64,000 nucleotides of DNA from Angiostrongylus vasorum (GCA_018806985.1 JADANN010000302.1:1310001-1374000), one strand, 5' to 3'. Counted from the stretch's first letter, positions 51,330 through 64,000 are shown. The notes: generated by a model from the letters alone, not told the origin. Numbers and translations are program-made.

Positions 51330-53560
51330 CTAACAAATATGCTCCATGTCCACTCTGGGAGAGCCTTGCAAGCTACGCGTGAGTGTACCCAGCCCCACGT
51401 TCAGAGCCCAGCAAGCTATACGTTGGTGTCAAAATTAAACACAGCGAAAAAAAACGGGCTTCATTCCCCTGTCCCCAAAAGAGCCACCAATTCGGCAGTG
51501 TTGAGTAGGACGAGTACGAAGAGGCTGCTAAAAAACTCAGCGCCAATGGAAGCTGCCTGGATCACGAAGAACTACGGTGACGATCTGTACTTACAATGCA
51601 CGTACGCTTGCATCCGAGTCCTCGATAGAAGAATTGCCCATGCAAGCAAGAAGGATAAAGTGCGACGTCACCGGCCTGGCCCCAGACGAGTCGAAGCCGC
51701 CTATCCAACGCCGTCTATAACACCGGAGAGGAACTATTCCTCGGAACATTCCACAGTAGAAGAGTCGGCGGCGCCCTTTCGAAGCTTCGCCAGTTACAAG
51801 ACCGAGATGATTGCACTCCGACGCCCAGACGAAACAGTAACAGCGTCCAGAAAGGCTATGGAGAAAATCATTTACGAAATACGACTTAGATCCCTTCGAT
51901 AGCCGTGTCCACCTTCCGTCATATGAAATGAAGGAAGATGGATATGTTGTACCACCGGTTCTCTCTTTCCGAAATCCAACATGCCATTTCGTCGGTGAAA
52001 AATCGAACAGCACCAAGTCCGGACAGGGTAAGATCAGAACATCTGAAGAACCTTCCGCCAGTCCTCGTAAACACACTGGCTCGGCTCTTCACACGTTACC
52101 TGTCTGGATGTAAGGTCCCTACTCAGTGGAAGACCAGCAAGGCCATGTTACTGTTCAAGAAGGGTGACCTACAGGATATCGGCAGCTATCATCCCAGTCT
52201 GCTTTACTGTCTGTCGTCTACAAACTTTTCACTCGAGTCATCTTAAACAGGATTGACAGAGCACTGGACGAAGGACAGCCATGTGAGCAAGCAGGGTTTT
52301 CGAAAAGGATTTAGTACAGATGGACCACATCCACACGATAACAACGACTCAGTGAAGTATCGCGAAAGGGTACAAAAGACCACTCTGTCTCACTTTCATC
52401 GATTTACAGAAAGGCCTTTGATTCAATCTGAGATAGAAGCAGTCATGGAAGCCCTTGATAGTCAAGGAGTCCCTACTCAGTACATAAAGGTTCTTCGTGA
52501 GCTGTTCCAAAAAATTTCACAGCCAAGAAATCACCATTCTGCAACGATATTAACATCGACGTGAAGAGTGAAGTTAGGCAAGGCAATACCATCTCGCCAA
52601 AATTACTTTACCGCCACCCTCGAGAACGTCATGCGAACATTTGGAATGGGATAATATGAGAGTGAAAATCGGTGGTCGGCAGTTACACTATCATCCGCTT
52701 TGCTGATTGACATCGTCCTTACAGCGCCAAACATTAGCCAAGCGGAACGCATGCTTGCCGACTCTGATAAAGCCTGTGGAAAGATTGGTCTTCGACTAAA
52801 TCTCAAAAAGAAAAACGATGTTCATGAAGAACGGATTGGTTTCGTATGCCCCATTCACGCTCAACGGAACGAATATCTCCGAATGCTCCAGTTATGTCTA
52901 TCTACGTCGGGAGAAAACAAAGTAATCAACGACTTAACTCCAGAGTTAAGCAGAATGAGAACAAGCGGCTTGGGGTGCTTTCAAGAGCATCGAGGATATA
53001 GTAAAGAGGGCAAAGAACAGCCAGACTCCGTGCCCGCTTTTCGACTCAATGGTACTTCATGCCCTTAACGTATGCGTCGGAAACCTGGTCGATGCGTATG
53101 GAAGAGCAGGGTGAAAGATCACTCAGCATTATCGAAACGCGCAGTCGAAAGGACGATGCTAGTAGTATCCCGTTTCGCACAAGTAAGGGAATGGGATCAG
53201 AAGCTCCGACCTGCGTCAACGATCAAAAATCAAAGATGCCGTTCTGTACGCCCAAACAGTTTCGAAGATAAGGCTGGTCGAACACGTAATGCGTATGAAT
53301 GACAACCGATGGACAAAGAGCCGTTAGTGACTGGATTCCTCGGGGATGATAAACGCACTGCAGGAAGACCACTGACGCGATGGTCAGAGTTCTTCACGAA
53401 AAGCCTAGAAGAAAGATATGATGCTCGACGAGTTCTCTAGAGCGAGCAGAACCCACTGGGCCACTCTTGCACGCGGCAGGGTTAAAAGGGAAGATTTACT
53501 GGCGCCCGCTCGAGACACTCGACGATCAACGGGGACTACAGGTGATACAGGTGATACAGG
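51330..53560 (+). mobile_element. RTE-clade LINE, most complete copy, degenerate
   Basis: Runs from the endonuclease-RT linker through VPTQWKTSK (52115-52145), NISQAERMLADSDKACGKIG (52730-52790) and RNEYLRML to WAGHV-like and LEERYDARRV (53400-53440), ending in GGTGATACAGG repeats. The catalytic block reads RFAD then a stop because of one extra T near 52705. More than ten frameshifts. The 187-codon open frame 51339-51902 is largely a shifted reading of the linker. Confidence 0.88.
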
Positions 53561-54429
53561 TAACAGGCACATTACCTATCCGTATTAACACTGTAACGTT
53601 GGTCTCCACGTGAAAAACTCACTGGAAAAACCTGTAGAAAGCGGGGGTTAGCGATGAAACTGTTTTTTTCTTTCTTTTTTTTAGCTTTAGCTTTTTTACA
53701 CGCTGCGATGTAGACCCTCTTGGAAATGATTTCTTCGTCTTCTCGAACAACTCCTTGGTGGTGGTGAAGGTGCGATGCCATTTTTTGAATTGAAGAGGTG
53801 AAGGGTTATCGGCACAACTTTTCTTTTAATAAAAACTCGCAGTTTTTCGCTCTTAGTGAAATCCCCTAATCTGAATAACTAAAGTTTTGTCCGTTTCTAC
53901 GCATTCGTTTCTTAGATTTCAATTGCTTCCAGCTTTCTGCTTAAGAAAAGAATTAGGATCTTCTGATTCCATGCCCTCTCCTTTATTATTTGTTGGTATT
54001 TCTCTGGATATTTTTTGTGACATTTTCCCAACAATTTGCTAGTTTTCCAATTTTTTCTGAAATTTCTTCGCTTTGTCCTCCTGTGACCACTTGATGATCC
54101 TTCGCCGTAATTGGTAATAAATGAAGATTTTCTGGAATATGATCACCTCCGACACAAATTCAGGTGCGAAGCGTTTTAACTAGCTGTTCTCACAGACGAC
54201 TTCGACTTTTTTCAAGCAGCAGAGCAAAGCATTTAGCCGTAACGGTGCAACGGATTGACCAGACTGTTGATGGCGACCGTATGGATGCAGATTGTGAATG
54301 CGTCCTGAATGATCCAGCTGAGGTTGCATGCCGTTTTCACCATCCTGACTACGACTGATATCATGCTTATGTAAGTTTATATGCTCAAATTAGCATGGTT
54401 TCCAGTAAACCTCAAGGCAAACTTAATAC
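53561..54429. other. No gene seen
   Basis: T-rich. 54160-54358 may be a diverged family D body (ends GACTACGACTG like 32955-32966), low confidence. Confidence 0.35.
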
Positions 54430-55175
54430 GCCCATAACGATGCTAAAATATCCACAAAACTAGAGACCGCAGGTGTCTACGGTAGGGAACGAACATACAA
54501 TTACTCCCTATCTGGGGCTCACGCGTTCACCATCACTTACTTGGAGACATGGATGGCCCGCTCTCACTGGTTGTGCGGGCCCCAGTCCAATTTTTCGAAG
54601 TTTTGTTGGTTTGACCATTGTGGTTTCTTGGAAGCCCAAGGTCGGCCAAAACCAAAGTCTAGTCCAGGTCGCCACCAACACAAGCAGTCGTCACCCTTGT
54701 GGATCAGAGGACGATGTGCCACCACGCGACTAGTTTGCTACCAGGACGGTAACGGATCTTGGCATTGGTTTACTTCCTTAGCAGGGCTTCCTGATGGGAA
54801 CCCAGTCTCCTTCTCAGCTCGGGAGATCCCGCTAGGTGGATGAATCCCTCGCTGTATATCGCAGCTCGATACGCAGGAACACCTTCCAGCCACGATGAAA
54901 CGATAAACCGTTGGGACGGTTTACCACCACACTGTTGAAATCTCAACTACAGCCTCAGCTTAACTGGGTTAATTCTCATTTGCGCTTTCCAGATCAATTC
55001 CGGCGACGAGTGATTACTGACGGCTGGTAGACAGAAAAACTAGCTGAGAGACAGGCGAAACTTGTTATCCTCCTGAATGTGTAATAGCCCTTTGGTTCTC
55101 CACCGCAGACAGTTGCGGTTCGCAGTTTTCCAACTATCTAAGTATCATTATGATCGTATTTCACATAGTACCTTG
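54430..55175. repeat. Family C chimeric copy split by repeat B
   Basis: Left part 54430-54538 (minus): GAGACCGCAGGTGTCTACGG to CACGCGTTCACCATCAC. Right part 54945-55175 (plus): TCAACTACAGCCTCAGCTTA to ATCATTATGATCGTATTTCAC. An uninterrupted version of the junction is at 19790-19830. Confidence 0.65.
54536..54930 (-). repeat. Repeat B, near full length, nested in family C
   Basis: Minus orientation: TTACTTGGAGACATGGATGG to CACGATGAAACGATAAACCG. The open frames 54473-54843 are readings of this repeat. Confidence 0.75.
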
Positions 55176-56819
55176 CTGTGAAAGGTTTTAATAGGCAGCA
55201 AATAAAAAGGTTAACAAAGTTTCTAATATTGCTTTAGAAGGAAAGAGCCTTGGATTAAAGTGGGAGCGTGCGCAAAGTAGTGACTGAATGCGAGCCCATT
55301 ATCTTAAAAGCTGACGTATCTTGGGCATGTAATTGCTTTATTTCTCAGTTTTCACTGGAATTCCGAAGAAGATTGCTCGTAACGAGTAAACTACGATAAA
55401 CTTTAAAAAAACGCTTTCACTCTGAGAGTGGTGGATCAGCGATTTAAAGGAAACGATTTGATTGTGTGTGAACTGTCAGTTGACACCTTCTAATCAAAAA
55501 TTCACCCATTTTACTTCCAGGCTTTGCCAAATGCGAGAAGACACGAAAGATCTTTCTGTTACCACGTGCTCTGCAATCTTTCCTACTGCATCCGAATAAA
55601 TCTTCCTGAATCCTCGAAATTGAGTTGCAAATAATTTACTTCTTGCCTATCTAGTTTACACGACACGAAATCACATCTACTTTGCGAATCCCAACAATTC
55701 TTGCATTTCAAGAAAACAGTAGTAAGTCCTACACGTATAAGTAAATTCCGATATTAAATGAGATTTAAAGATGGCATTCATATATGATCAGGAAGAGAAC
55801 AAGGAATTTCAACAATAAATCTGCTCATTGTTGAGCACCACACCACCTAAAAACCAACGCGATCCAGTCCGGGGTCAATACAACCTTAAGTCGAAACGTA
55901 GAACTGAAAAAGCAATTTAGCCAACCATCAGAGTTTCCATATACTTAGAGCATACCGCATTCTATAAAATATTCTGTTTACTTCATTCGAGATTTCATTT
56001 CTGCTTGGATATTTGTCACACCTAAATTCCGACTTACTTCTCAAGGAGTGTTAGTTTACCTCCATCGCAACAGTAAAAACCACCATGATTCACCTGTTAG
56101 ACGCGCAATACTGTTGCTTATATATTGACGACAAGTATTTAGTAGTCAGTACCAAAAAACCACATTATTTTCCGTAAAACTGGGCAATAGATACCGCTTC
56201 TCTGTAATTTCCGTGAGTACACATTTCACGGAAAGATTCTCCAGTTTTGTTGGCAAGAAATAGTTCTCGAGTAGGTGATTGTAGGCTACGAGTAATTACG
56301 TATCATCACAGTAAGTATGCCAGGATCTCTTGCAGTTAATTGTCGGAAGCTTCACGAACTGCCTCCCATGGAAATTTTATTCACTCGATAACACGCTATT
56401 GGTCAAGTCAACATGTAGGATGCAAACCACATCCGTATCGACGCTGATTTGTCTGGTTTCTTAGCGACAGAATCCCTTGTAAGGCCCACCTAGGTTTTCG
56501 GACGAGTTTTCTGGTCCGCGTTTAAGCTCGTCCATCTCACCGTAAACCACATGATGAACACTCACGATTAGTTGACTCTCTTACACAATATTCCACAGAC
56601 ACCAAACAATTAGCGGAGGAGAAACGAAAAATCTGTGAAAATGAGCAACTATTATCACTAAAATCTAGACATACACTTTGTCGATCTACAGTCTATCACC
56701 TCATGTCCCTTGCATTTGTGCTCAAATAATTCTAGATATGTTACGAGGTATTACTTGTGATAGAGGTTACAGGGCAAAACTCATTACCTAGCTATCTACA
56801 ACTTATGCCTCGGTAAACG
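55176..56819. other. 1.6 kb without recognised content
   Basis: AT-rich, few open frames. 55660-55720 (TACTTTGCGAATCCCAACAA) looks like the family D end block. Nothing else. Confidence 0.4.
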
Positions 56820-57100
56820 GATGAAGGATAAAGCTACCGGCATCATTCCTTGAGGAATGCAACATGCATTCGACTTCATTAAGCATCGTTAGAGGTGATT
56901 GATTGAATATCTGGCCTAAACAACGACTCACGGTGGTCACCTGATGTGTCAAGTCAGTACTACTATCCTTCCAAACAGGTCTGGTACGAGTTTGCTGATC
57001 AAGAGTGATGGAAGGCGTTATGAGCCTGGGTTACGGGATCAAAGCCAGATGTATTGCATGTCACATCTGACCACTGCGCTGAACTCGCGCTTTGGCAAAA
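56820..57100 (-). repeat. Family A SINE, diverged
   Basis: ATGAAGGATAAAGCTACCGG, CATTAAGCATCGTTAGAGGTG and a decayed head GCGCAGTGGTCAGATGTG on the minus strand. Confidence 0.7.
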
Positions 57101-59689
57101 CATAAAAAAAATATAAATAGATCGTAAAGATAAAAAATGCGAATGAGTAAGTCAATACCAATATATCTTCCGATGGTATCTGCAGTTTCTAATTAGGTAT
57201 TGGAGATCTTCTACAGAATACGGTCTCAACCGTTTTGTTGTTATGGCCGTAGGGAAGTAGAGCAGGCAAGGCAGCAAGGCCTGTGGTCAAATGTTCAATC
57301 AAAAGCGAAAATCAGTCATGGGCGCGGGAATATCGAATGTCCATTTCAGTTCTCCGTCTCGTAATCTTGTTAGTTGCCTTCATGAACGATACTGTTTCCA
57401 AGCGGGCACCTTTCTCCTTTGCTCAGTGACTCAATAATACTCCATAACAAACCTATAATTATATTTTCTTATTCTTGATTAGTTGTTTAGTTGGTATAGT
57501 TTTCTATTCTAGGGGTCTCTTTTTCTCATTATTTGCAATCCGCTCACTTGATGTCTCATTGCAGCCGATCTTTGGTGCAGAATTCGTGGAAGAATTGCAT
57601 TCATATGGATATGGTTTCATGTGATTTGCGATGTCCGACATTTTGGAAGATGAAGCAACGTTTGTTCGTCATGGTTAGTGACCAGTTACTGTGTTCGAGT
57701 CTTGTAAACTGAATTATTTGAGACGAGAGAATTGAGAATGGCCGAACCCAGCTCGTCTAACACTTCATCACGTTCGTGCACTTGGAAAAGCGCAGTTTCA
57801 GAAGACTGGAAAAATCCGAGCTAGCATGTGTTTCTATAGGATTAACGATTGACGAATAACCATTTGCAATGGGTGGTTGTTTGTTTTTAAACGAGTTGAC
57901 AACGTCATCGACGTGTGAGACTGCAGAACACGACTCCAGTGAGGTGTTAACAAGATTTATCCTTTTATGCTGGTATTCAAGGAGAAAACGGAGTTTGGTT
58001 ATAGACCTGAAATCGGTTTGCCACCTTTACAGTGATATCTTTGTGAAATCTGTGGGAATCCTGTGCAGCTCATAAATATTTCGGGAAAATTGCTATTCTC
58101 AGAAGAGTAGGAAACATTTCAAAACGATCAAAGAAGAACTCAAAGATATAAGCAGAGTAAGAAGTTGGATTTTTCTTCAACATTGACAAATCACTGTTAG
58201 AGCACGATTAAACACATTTTCAGAATATTCTAACCAGACCAGTGTTATCACTCCAGTGTGACTCGCCTGCAACGGCTTTCGCGTTCCCTGATAAGTTGCA
58301 GAAAAGCAAGAATTGTTAGTTTAATTCTTGTCTCATCAGCCTTTTCCTTAGTCAGCTTGCTTCTTTTGCTAAATCTCACCTCGACCCTTATTATCCATTT
58401 AAGGTTAGCACAGGTAAACTGCAAGTCAGTGAGTTGATGGGGCGAGATATGGTCGAACATCAATTCTGCCAAAATCTCATGAAAATAGTTCTGTTGCTCA
58501 GGCGGTTTTGTACAGACTTGTTGGAAACAACGTTGATCATGAGGCAATATGAAGCGCCGCTTTGCGTCAAATGCTGTAGGTCTCGATATTTCCGTCCGTT
58601 AGTGAGTTTCCACACTTTTACAAAGCAGAATCAGTTGTACATTCAGTTGCATTAACAAGAAACAGAATAAACTATTTTTTGGAGTGAAATAATTTTTCTG
58701 ACTATTCCAGGAACTTCCCAGCTCGCTTTCTAAATTGATTCAGAGCGTCTTGCTCAAAGTTCGCACCAGTACGGTTCATTAGACATGATTGAACAGTGTG
58801 ATACTCCACAAAATACCCGGTTTAGTACGGGGATAAACATCTCTGGTGAGAGAAGAATCTTTTTTGAGCCCTGAAATAAATTAATATGTATAACACTGAT
58901 TTATGTGTTTGTATAAATTCTGAACGCATTTAATCCAAGCAGGAATCCCGTGAATTGGACTAGTTGGGATTTGAAGTTCGTCGTCCTGACCCACCACCAA
59001 ATTCGATGATACTTCGTCCAGATTTGTTCAAAACGACAATGAAGGTGTACCCATTGTTCTTAGCACACTGCGGCACGGCACGAATATATTTGGTGCATTA
59101 GGTAAATCCGCAAACAATGACTCCATAGAAATACTAAGAAGTTTCTACGATCTATTTTTATGGCTTTTCTATGTTTGGGTTGATTGTTGAGTAGCGTTTC
59201 AGTTTCATGGCGTATCCAGAAATCCTTTATTTCCCCAATTCTGAGATTATGCTGTGCAGTAGTTAAGGCTGCTTTATTAAAGCACATAGTCGCGGATCAT
59301 TTCCCATAAATACCAAACTAGCCGGGAAGGATATAAGATACTGTATCACTAGGCACCCTCGAGTATGCATTTCATTTTATGATCCTAAAGCGTCATTTAT
59401 CTTTCTGTTAATTCAAGCTTCTGGAAGCGTATATCCGATTTGGATACACTGTGTTGTTCCGTAGAGGGAGATTTTACGACTTCTCTTACTTTCTAGATCG
59501 TATATCCCTGAACTTAGAACACTATTTAGATGATATAGATTTAAATTATGATTTCTCGCATTGTTATGAGTAAAATGCACTTTTACACAAGCTACGATGC
59601 GAGTTCGCTTTCTCGAGCATTAAATGTTCTCCACAAAGACGTTGATGTTCCGTTGATTTTTTCATTTTTTATTTGTTTTTACAAACCAG
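57101..59689. other. 2.6 kb, no supported gene
   Basis: A 53-codon Cys-rich frame starts at 57551 (MSHCSRSLVQNSWKNC) and 57869-58075 is open for 68 codons. Neither has a recognised family or exon partners. 58248-58655 has overlapping frames on both strands. No repeat of the named families seen. Confidence 0.3.
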
Positions 59690-59955
59690 TACCCACGTAT
59701 TGTCTGAGCTCCAGCACATTTTCGTTTGATTCGTTGTTTCGCACCGCCATCCACATTAGTATTGGTTTCGTATTTCTTTATAAACGAATTTTTAGTTGAT
59801 GAGTTCCATGACAGTCGTTCAGTCGTTAGTGTGCTCGAGCTGCACCGTTGTCACCAAACTTTCTGTTGCCATGGTTGAGGTTATCGGCTATGCTCGCTTT
59901 GGATCGCACCACTTCGACATCAATGCATAGAATGACACCACCGTCATCACCACTA
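59690..59955. repeat. Possible diverged family D SINE body
   Basis: TTTTCGTTTGATTCGTTG and the GTTCAGTCGTTAGTG..GTTGCCATG..GGTTATCGGCTA order recall family D (32697-32985), but similarity is weak. Confidence 0.3.
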
Positions 59956-60807
59956 CATGCGCATCACTCTGTTCCTTCCAACCAATATGAAATATTTTAG
60001 TACTTCGTTAGTGTGTTAGTTATTGGCACTATGCACTTGAGGACATGCTGCTCTCTACAAGGGCTCTTGTCCAAAATAGAAATGATCATGCGATCATCAT
60101 TTCTTCACCAAGAACGGCTTCCTTTTCCTCACTAAATTGCGGACCACCAAGCGACTATTTGCCACTAAGACTAAAGTGAAGGGCAATAGACTGGTCTGTC
60201 GAGTAATCAAAGAACATGCAAATCGTATTTCATGCCTTATATGAGCTTGCAGACGGCAGTCCGAGGCTTAACAACGAGTGGTCTCCTAAAGGCGATATAA
60301 TTAGCTAGAAATTTGGTTTCCTACTACGGGATGATTTGAGCATGTCTGTAATTAAGTTATCACTTTGTGTCAATCGACACAACTATGAAGAGTCGTTCGT
60401 TGGCAACTCAAGCGGTAACGATCAATTAAATCTACTAAGGTGTGCATGATCGTAATCGAGCGTTGCATAGTGATGTCATTATCGAAAATTGTACGGCGGA
60501 AAGATTGTATGAAGTGGTTAGAGTGTTGTACTTGTTGTTATTATTGATTTAGTTCACCATTACTATAACTAAATGGAGAAGTACCAGATTTGTGACGATC
60601 TCTTCCAAAATATGGCGAGCATGTTGAGCATGTCACTTAAACTTACACCGCGAACATAATGGCTAACCAATCACTATTGCTACTGTGGCTGCTCTGAAAT
60701 GTGATGACCCAGTTGAGGTAATTGGCTGTTGCACCCAAATATGAGCAGTGTAGTTATTGTCTCTGTTGTATGTCCTGTATAGCGCTATTTGTTCCTGCTA
60801 GGTACCC
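59956..60807. other. No gene seen
   Basis: Nothing recognised; no open frame of note. Confidence 0.4.
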
Positions 60808-60870
60808 ATTGCAGCCGAAACTTCAGCTTTAGTGAACAACTAATACAGTAACAATGTCGTTTGTGCTTGT
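60808..60870 (+). mobile_element. Hammerhead 3' remnant
   Basis: CAGCCGAAACTTCAGCTTTA followed by a decayed tail GTAACAATGTCGTTTGTGC matches the second half of the PLE hammerhead and tail; the first half is gone. Confidence 0.4.
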
Positions 60871-61762
60871 TAAAAATGCGGTGGAAGGTTTCTAGATTCT
60901 AGTGGTTGCCTGTTTTTAATTCGCCTAGCAAGGTTTATTCTGAGCTGAGATATTCCTTGTAGAATAAAATGGGCCGAAATCCTGCATTACTTTCCGGACA
61001 ACCTCGTGGTGGTGTACCTACTGGACAATAAGTTAAAAAAGAACGATTGAAAAAGGGATAGCCGTCAACGGCACTTAAGTATACTTTTAAGCGAGTAGGG
61101 TGCATTTTTGAAAAACATTTAGGTTATGTATATTTTAGGCAACTTAACATGTAATAAGTTAGTTTGGTGTAAAAATTTGAACTATTAGTTCGTTACGTGG
61201 AAAAAATTCGCCAATTTTTCGATCTTCAACCAGAGGAGGTTGACTCGGTAAAACCTGAGCAACTACCCACCACATTTCAGATTTCAAGCAATGGTATAAA
61301 AGAGTTTGTACTCAAAAAGGGAAAAAAATTAACTCAAAGTGGAGCGCAGCGTGAAAATTCTCCATTAGTAACCCACTTTAAAGGGTACGATGGCCCAATA
61401 GTGCGTACTATGTCAAGGCAGTAAAGTCGTTTGTTTTACTTGCATTCCCGTTGAACATTGAATGATTCGAGCTGCATAATCGCTGCCTAGTGGTGAGTTC
61501 CGCTCGTTCAATGGACGCAGAAGATATCACATTTTTGGTATTATACTAATTTCCATGATATGTCTTACTAAGTGTTGTTATAACATGGGTTCACACTTAG
61601 CTTGGCTTGCCGTGTCGTACTCTCTTCCAGCGTAGAATGATCCTGCTGCGAAAACGAACCTCTCAGACACCTAGAAGCGTTCTGCTAGCCAAGACGATGC
61701 TGGCTAGGGACGTACAGATGAAATTAGCTGATATTCACTAGTGCTACTTCAAGAATGTAGTC
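60871..61762. other. Unassigned; one 75-codon open frame
   Basis: The frame 61197-61424 (+) is Lys/Gln/Glu-rich (IRQFFDLQPEEVDSVKPEQ) and looks protein-like in composition, but it opens with GTG and no family, splice site or terminal repeat was recognised. Confidence 0.3.
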
Positions 61763-61763
61763 T

Positions 61764-61831
<68 letters not shown>
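61763..61831. repeat. (TA)n microsatellite with TACA breaks
   Basis: TA runs separated by two TACATA interruptions. Confidence 0.97.
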
Positions 61832-61834
<3 letters not shown>

Positions 61835-63124
61835 CAAAGAGGGAAAAAGACGGAGGGTTTTAGTAAATTTTTTCCCTTAGGTGAATACTATACAGTTGAT
61901 ACCGTCAAACGTCGTGGTGTTTGATTGTTTACGCTACTTTTACAAAGATTTAGAGTGATTTACCAGTGTATCAAATGAATCGCTGTGCTTTTGGGCATGT
62001 CTGGCACTAATTACGACACGTAGTTCTGTTTTATCCAGGCGTGGGAGAAAACGAACAACCGACACGTAAGCATTGAAATCCAGCTTTAACCACAACGCTT
62101 CATGTGTTCTAGTGATCGAGACATTCACTGTTTCTTTCCTCAAACGTGCCCATGACCTCGTTCATTTGGCATAAAATCAATTATCATAATTTCATTTGTC
62201 ACAATACAATCTTTTTCTAAGATTATGGATACTGTGTGGCGTCAATTATAATATAAACGCATTACTAACTGGGACCACGGATATTTGTCATGTGACAAAC
62301 CTCAAACCATGAGGATCCGCAGAGTATTCTCACCTTGCGGACAGGTTGTTAAAGGCAAGCCAAAACCGATCACGTGCTTACTCTCAAACACCCGTGGATC
62401 GGAAATGAGGCGCACCATATTTCTTTTTGGTGCCTGAGGATTCTTCATCTTCAATTCGAATGCCGTTGATGCTTGTTGACTTCATTCTAGCTGGGGTACC
62501 GAAATACCCGCGCTAGAGCATTCTCAGGTGGACTGGAGGGAGACATCGTGTCCCAGAGAAGTCTAATACCAATTCTCGATCTCGATGGAAGAGGAGGCGT
62601 GGCGAGTTCGGTGTGGAAACAAATCACAACCGCGTTCGACATGAACGGCTTTACCACCATTGCACTACCTGCCAATCCTAGAAAGAAATCTACATTCGGA
62701 GATCAATACGGACTACTCGAAACAAAGTAAAAGAAGTTTTTGCTGTGCTAGTATATCTTACGCCATCTTTACATACCACTGTACTCATGTACAGTAGATT
62801 TACCCTGCATGTACGCGCAATGATATTGATTCGGTCAAAAAATCGCAATCAGTTAACTGGGCAATATAAAGGAAGTTGCTACCTGTCACGTCTGATAGAT
62901 AAGCTTATATCATCAATGCTTCATAAGATACCCATGAGTATAACTAATCCAACAAGAAATTGACAGGTGAACTATCAGTGGTTACTCGCTTCCTAAAGCA
63001 AAAAAGGAAGGGGTCTCATACAAAAAGCGCAGTGATTTTCGTGTTCGTCGATTGATCTGAGACTCCATGGATAGTCCTGGGGAGTGGCAAGAACGAATGC
63101 TCTTTTTACTGATGAATAAATTTA
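61832..63124. other. No supported gene; possible tRNA-like repeat
   Basis: Minus strand of 62500-62690 has GGTAGTGCAATGGTGGTAAA, which resembles a SINE A box, but no convincing B box and no second copy here. Open frames 62487-62730 overlap it. Confidence 0.25.
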
Positions 63125-63400
63125 AAAAAGAATAAAGCCTTCGGCGTTGATCCATCCCTGAGAAATGTGTCATGCATGGGACTTCATTATGCATTGTTAG
63201 AGGTGAGTCAATGCATATCTGGCTTTTACAATGACTCACGATGGCCTACGGACGTGTCGAGTTAGTGCTACTATCCTCCAAGACAAGTCTGATACCCATT
63301 TGCCAACCCCGGAGCGAAGGAAGGTTTGGTGAACGAGATTGATCCCATTTGTATTTCAAGGTGCCTGTAGCCACTGCGCTACACTCGCCCTACTAATCTA
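63125..63400 (-). repeat. Family A tRNA-derived SINE, full length
   Basis: AATAAAGCCTTCGGCGTTGA to the head GTGTAGCGCAGTGGCTACAG and B-box GGGATCAATCTC on the minus strand. Confidence 0.8.
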
Positions 63401-64000
63401 TACTCAATTTATCTGATTTCAAACAAAATTCAGGTTCTTAACAATTTAGACAATTTAATACGAACTGTATAGAAGACAGTGTTTTGAGAAGTCTGCCAGA
63501 CTACACTGCGTTTCCAAAGAACACTGGTAAATTTCGTAGTGTGTAAATCATGAGCGGCACTACAACAAGATGAATTTTATACCAAACTACTAAAGAGATC
63601 TTACATCATTGTAGCAGATAATTGTTTCTATTCAATTACTGTGGTGTCCAGTGAAGCACAAGTCTTTTTCGCAATGTTTCAGTCTTTATGCTTGGCTCTT
63701 GTTGGCTTGAATCATAACTTTCATTCGCTTCTTCCTTAGTATAATCGAAGCCTACAGCATTAAACTGTTAGTTGGTTGCAGTTTTGTCATAATCTTAACT
63801 TCAGCTTAGTCTAATTTAAAGTAACAGGTTACAAGGGTTTTGTTTTTTATTTCTAATTGCTCTTCCTGATTTTACTTCTCAACCATTCCGAGTCTCCATG
63901 ATATTTTGGATCAACTAGAAGAAGTGCAGATCGTTTGTACATAGCATAGTGTATGACCGAACCTAAAACGAAAAGGAACCATTCAGTTAGACGAGCGATT
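63401..64000. other. No gene seen
   Basis: AT-rich to the window end; nothing recognised. Confidence 0.45.

Noticed and set aside
51339..51902. 187-codon open frame as a host gene
   Set aside because: It overlaps the RTE endonuclease-RT linker, whose true frame continues in neighbouring readings.
62487..62730. tRNA-like SINE on the minus strand
   Set aside because: Only an A-box-like string is visible; no B box and no second copy in the window.

Overview
The window looks like repeat-rich nuclear DNA of a parasitic nematode, most probably a strongylid (hookworm-like) worm. The evidence is two spliced host genes whose proteins read as nematode orthologues, introns with short U-rich ...TTTCAG acceptors, degenerate RTE-clade LINE proteins of the type common in strongylid genomes, and many tRNA-derived SINEs. 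Only about 2.7 kb is host coding sequence. Species assignment is inference.

Host genes, both on the + strand: (1) a six-exon NAD(P)-binding Rossmann protein of the HTATIP2/TIP30 family (23825-26228); (2) a glycogen synthase (gsy-1; 31556-44674) built from 17 exons, with a 6.7-kb repeat-filled intron 5. The gsy-1 model is complete from start to stop, except that the exon 15/16 join needs one T fewer in a T7 run at 43935-43941, or an alternative junction. I could support no other host gene. Most of the remaining open frames lie inside repeats or TA microsatellites.

Mobile DNA: Penelope-like elements (PLEs; reverse transcriptase plus GIY-YIG endonuclease) lie at 1040-1470, 6925-7475, 9205-10622, 19858-22175, 47075-47795 and 49748-51243, with a palindromic pair of 3' ends at 30345-30720. 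RTE-clade LINE remnants lie at 1474-2095, 7476-9205 and 51330-53560, and a second RTE subfamily at 37255-38065. Three tRNA-derived SINE families (called A, C and D here) and a ~390-bp non-autonomous repeat (B) fill much of the rest, often nested.

The most interesting signal is a set of minimal hammerhead-ribozyme motifs in the PLE 3' ends and in a second, apparently non-autonomous repeat (G). Each has a CUGANGA core, a short stem II, GAAA, and an ACGUC or similar cleavage segment, followed by a conserved tail containing AACAACCTCGTGT. Four copies keep all core residues. Several occur as diverging inverted pairs. In addition, PLE(-) sequence runs directly into RTE(+) sequence at three separate loci.

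Layout: 1-10.6 kb PLE/RTE mosaics; 10.6-19.8 kb SINEs and unassigned DNA; 19.9-22.2 kb the longest PLE; 23.8-26.2 kb TIP30-like gene; 27-31 kb inverted SINE and PLE ends; 31.5-44.7 kb gsy-1; 45-54 kb SINEs, PLE and RTE; 54-64 kb SINEs and mostly unassigned DNA.
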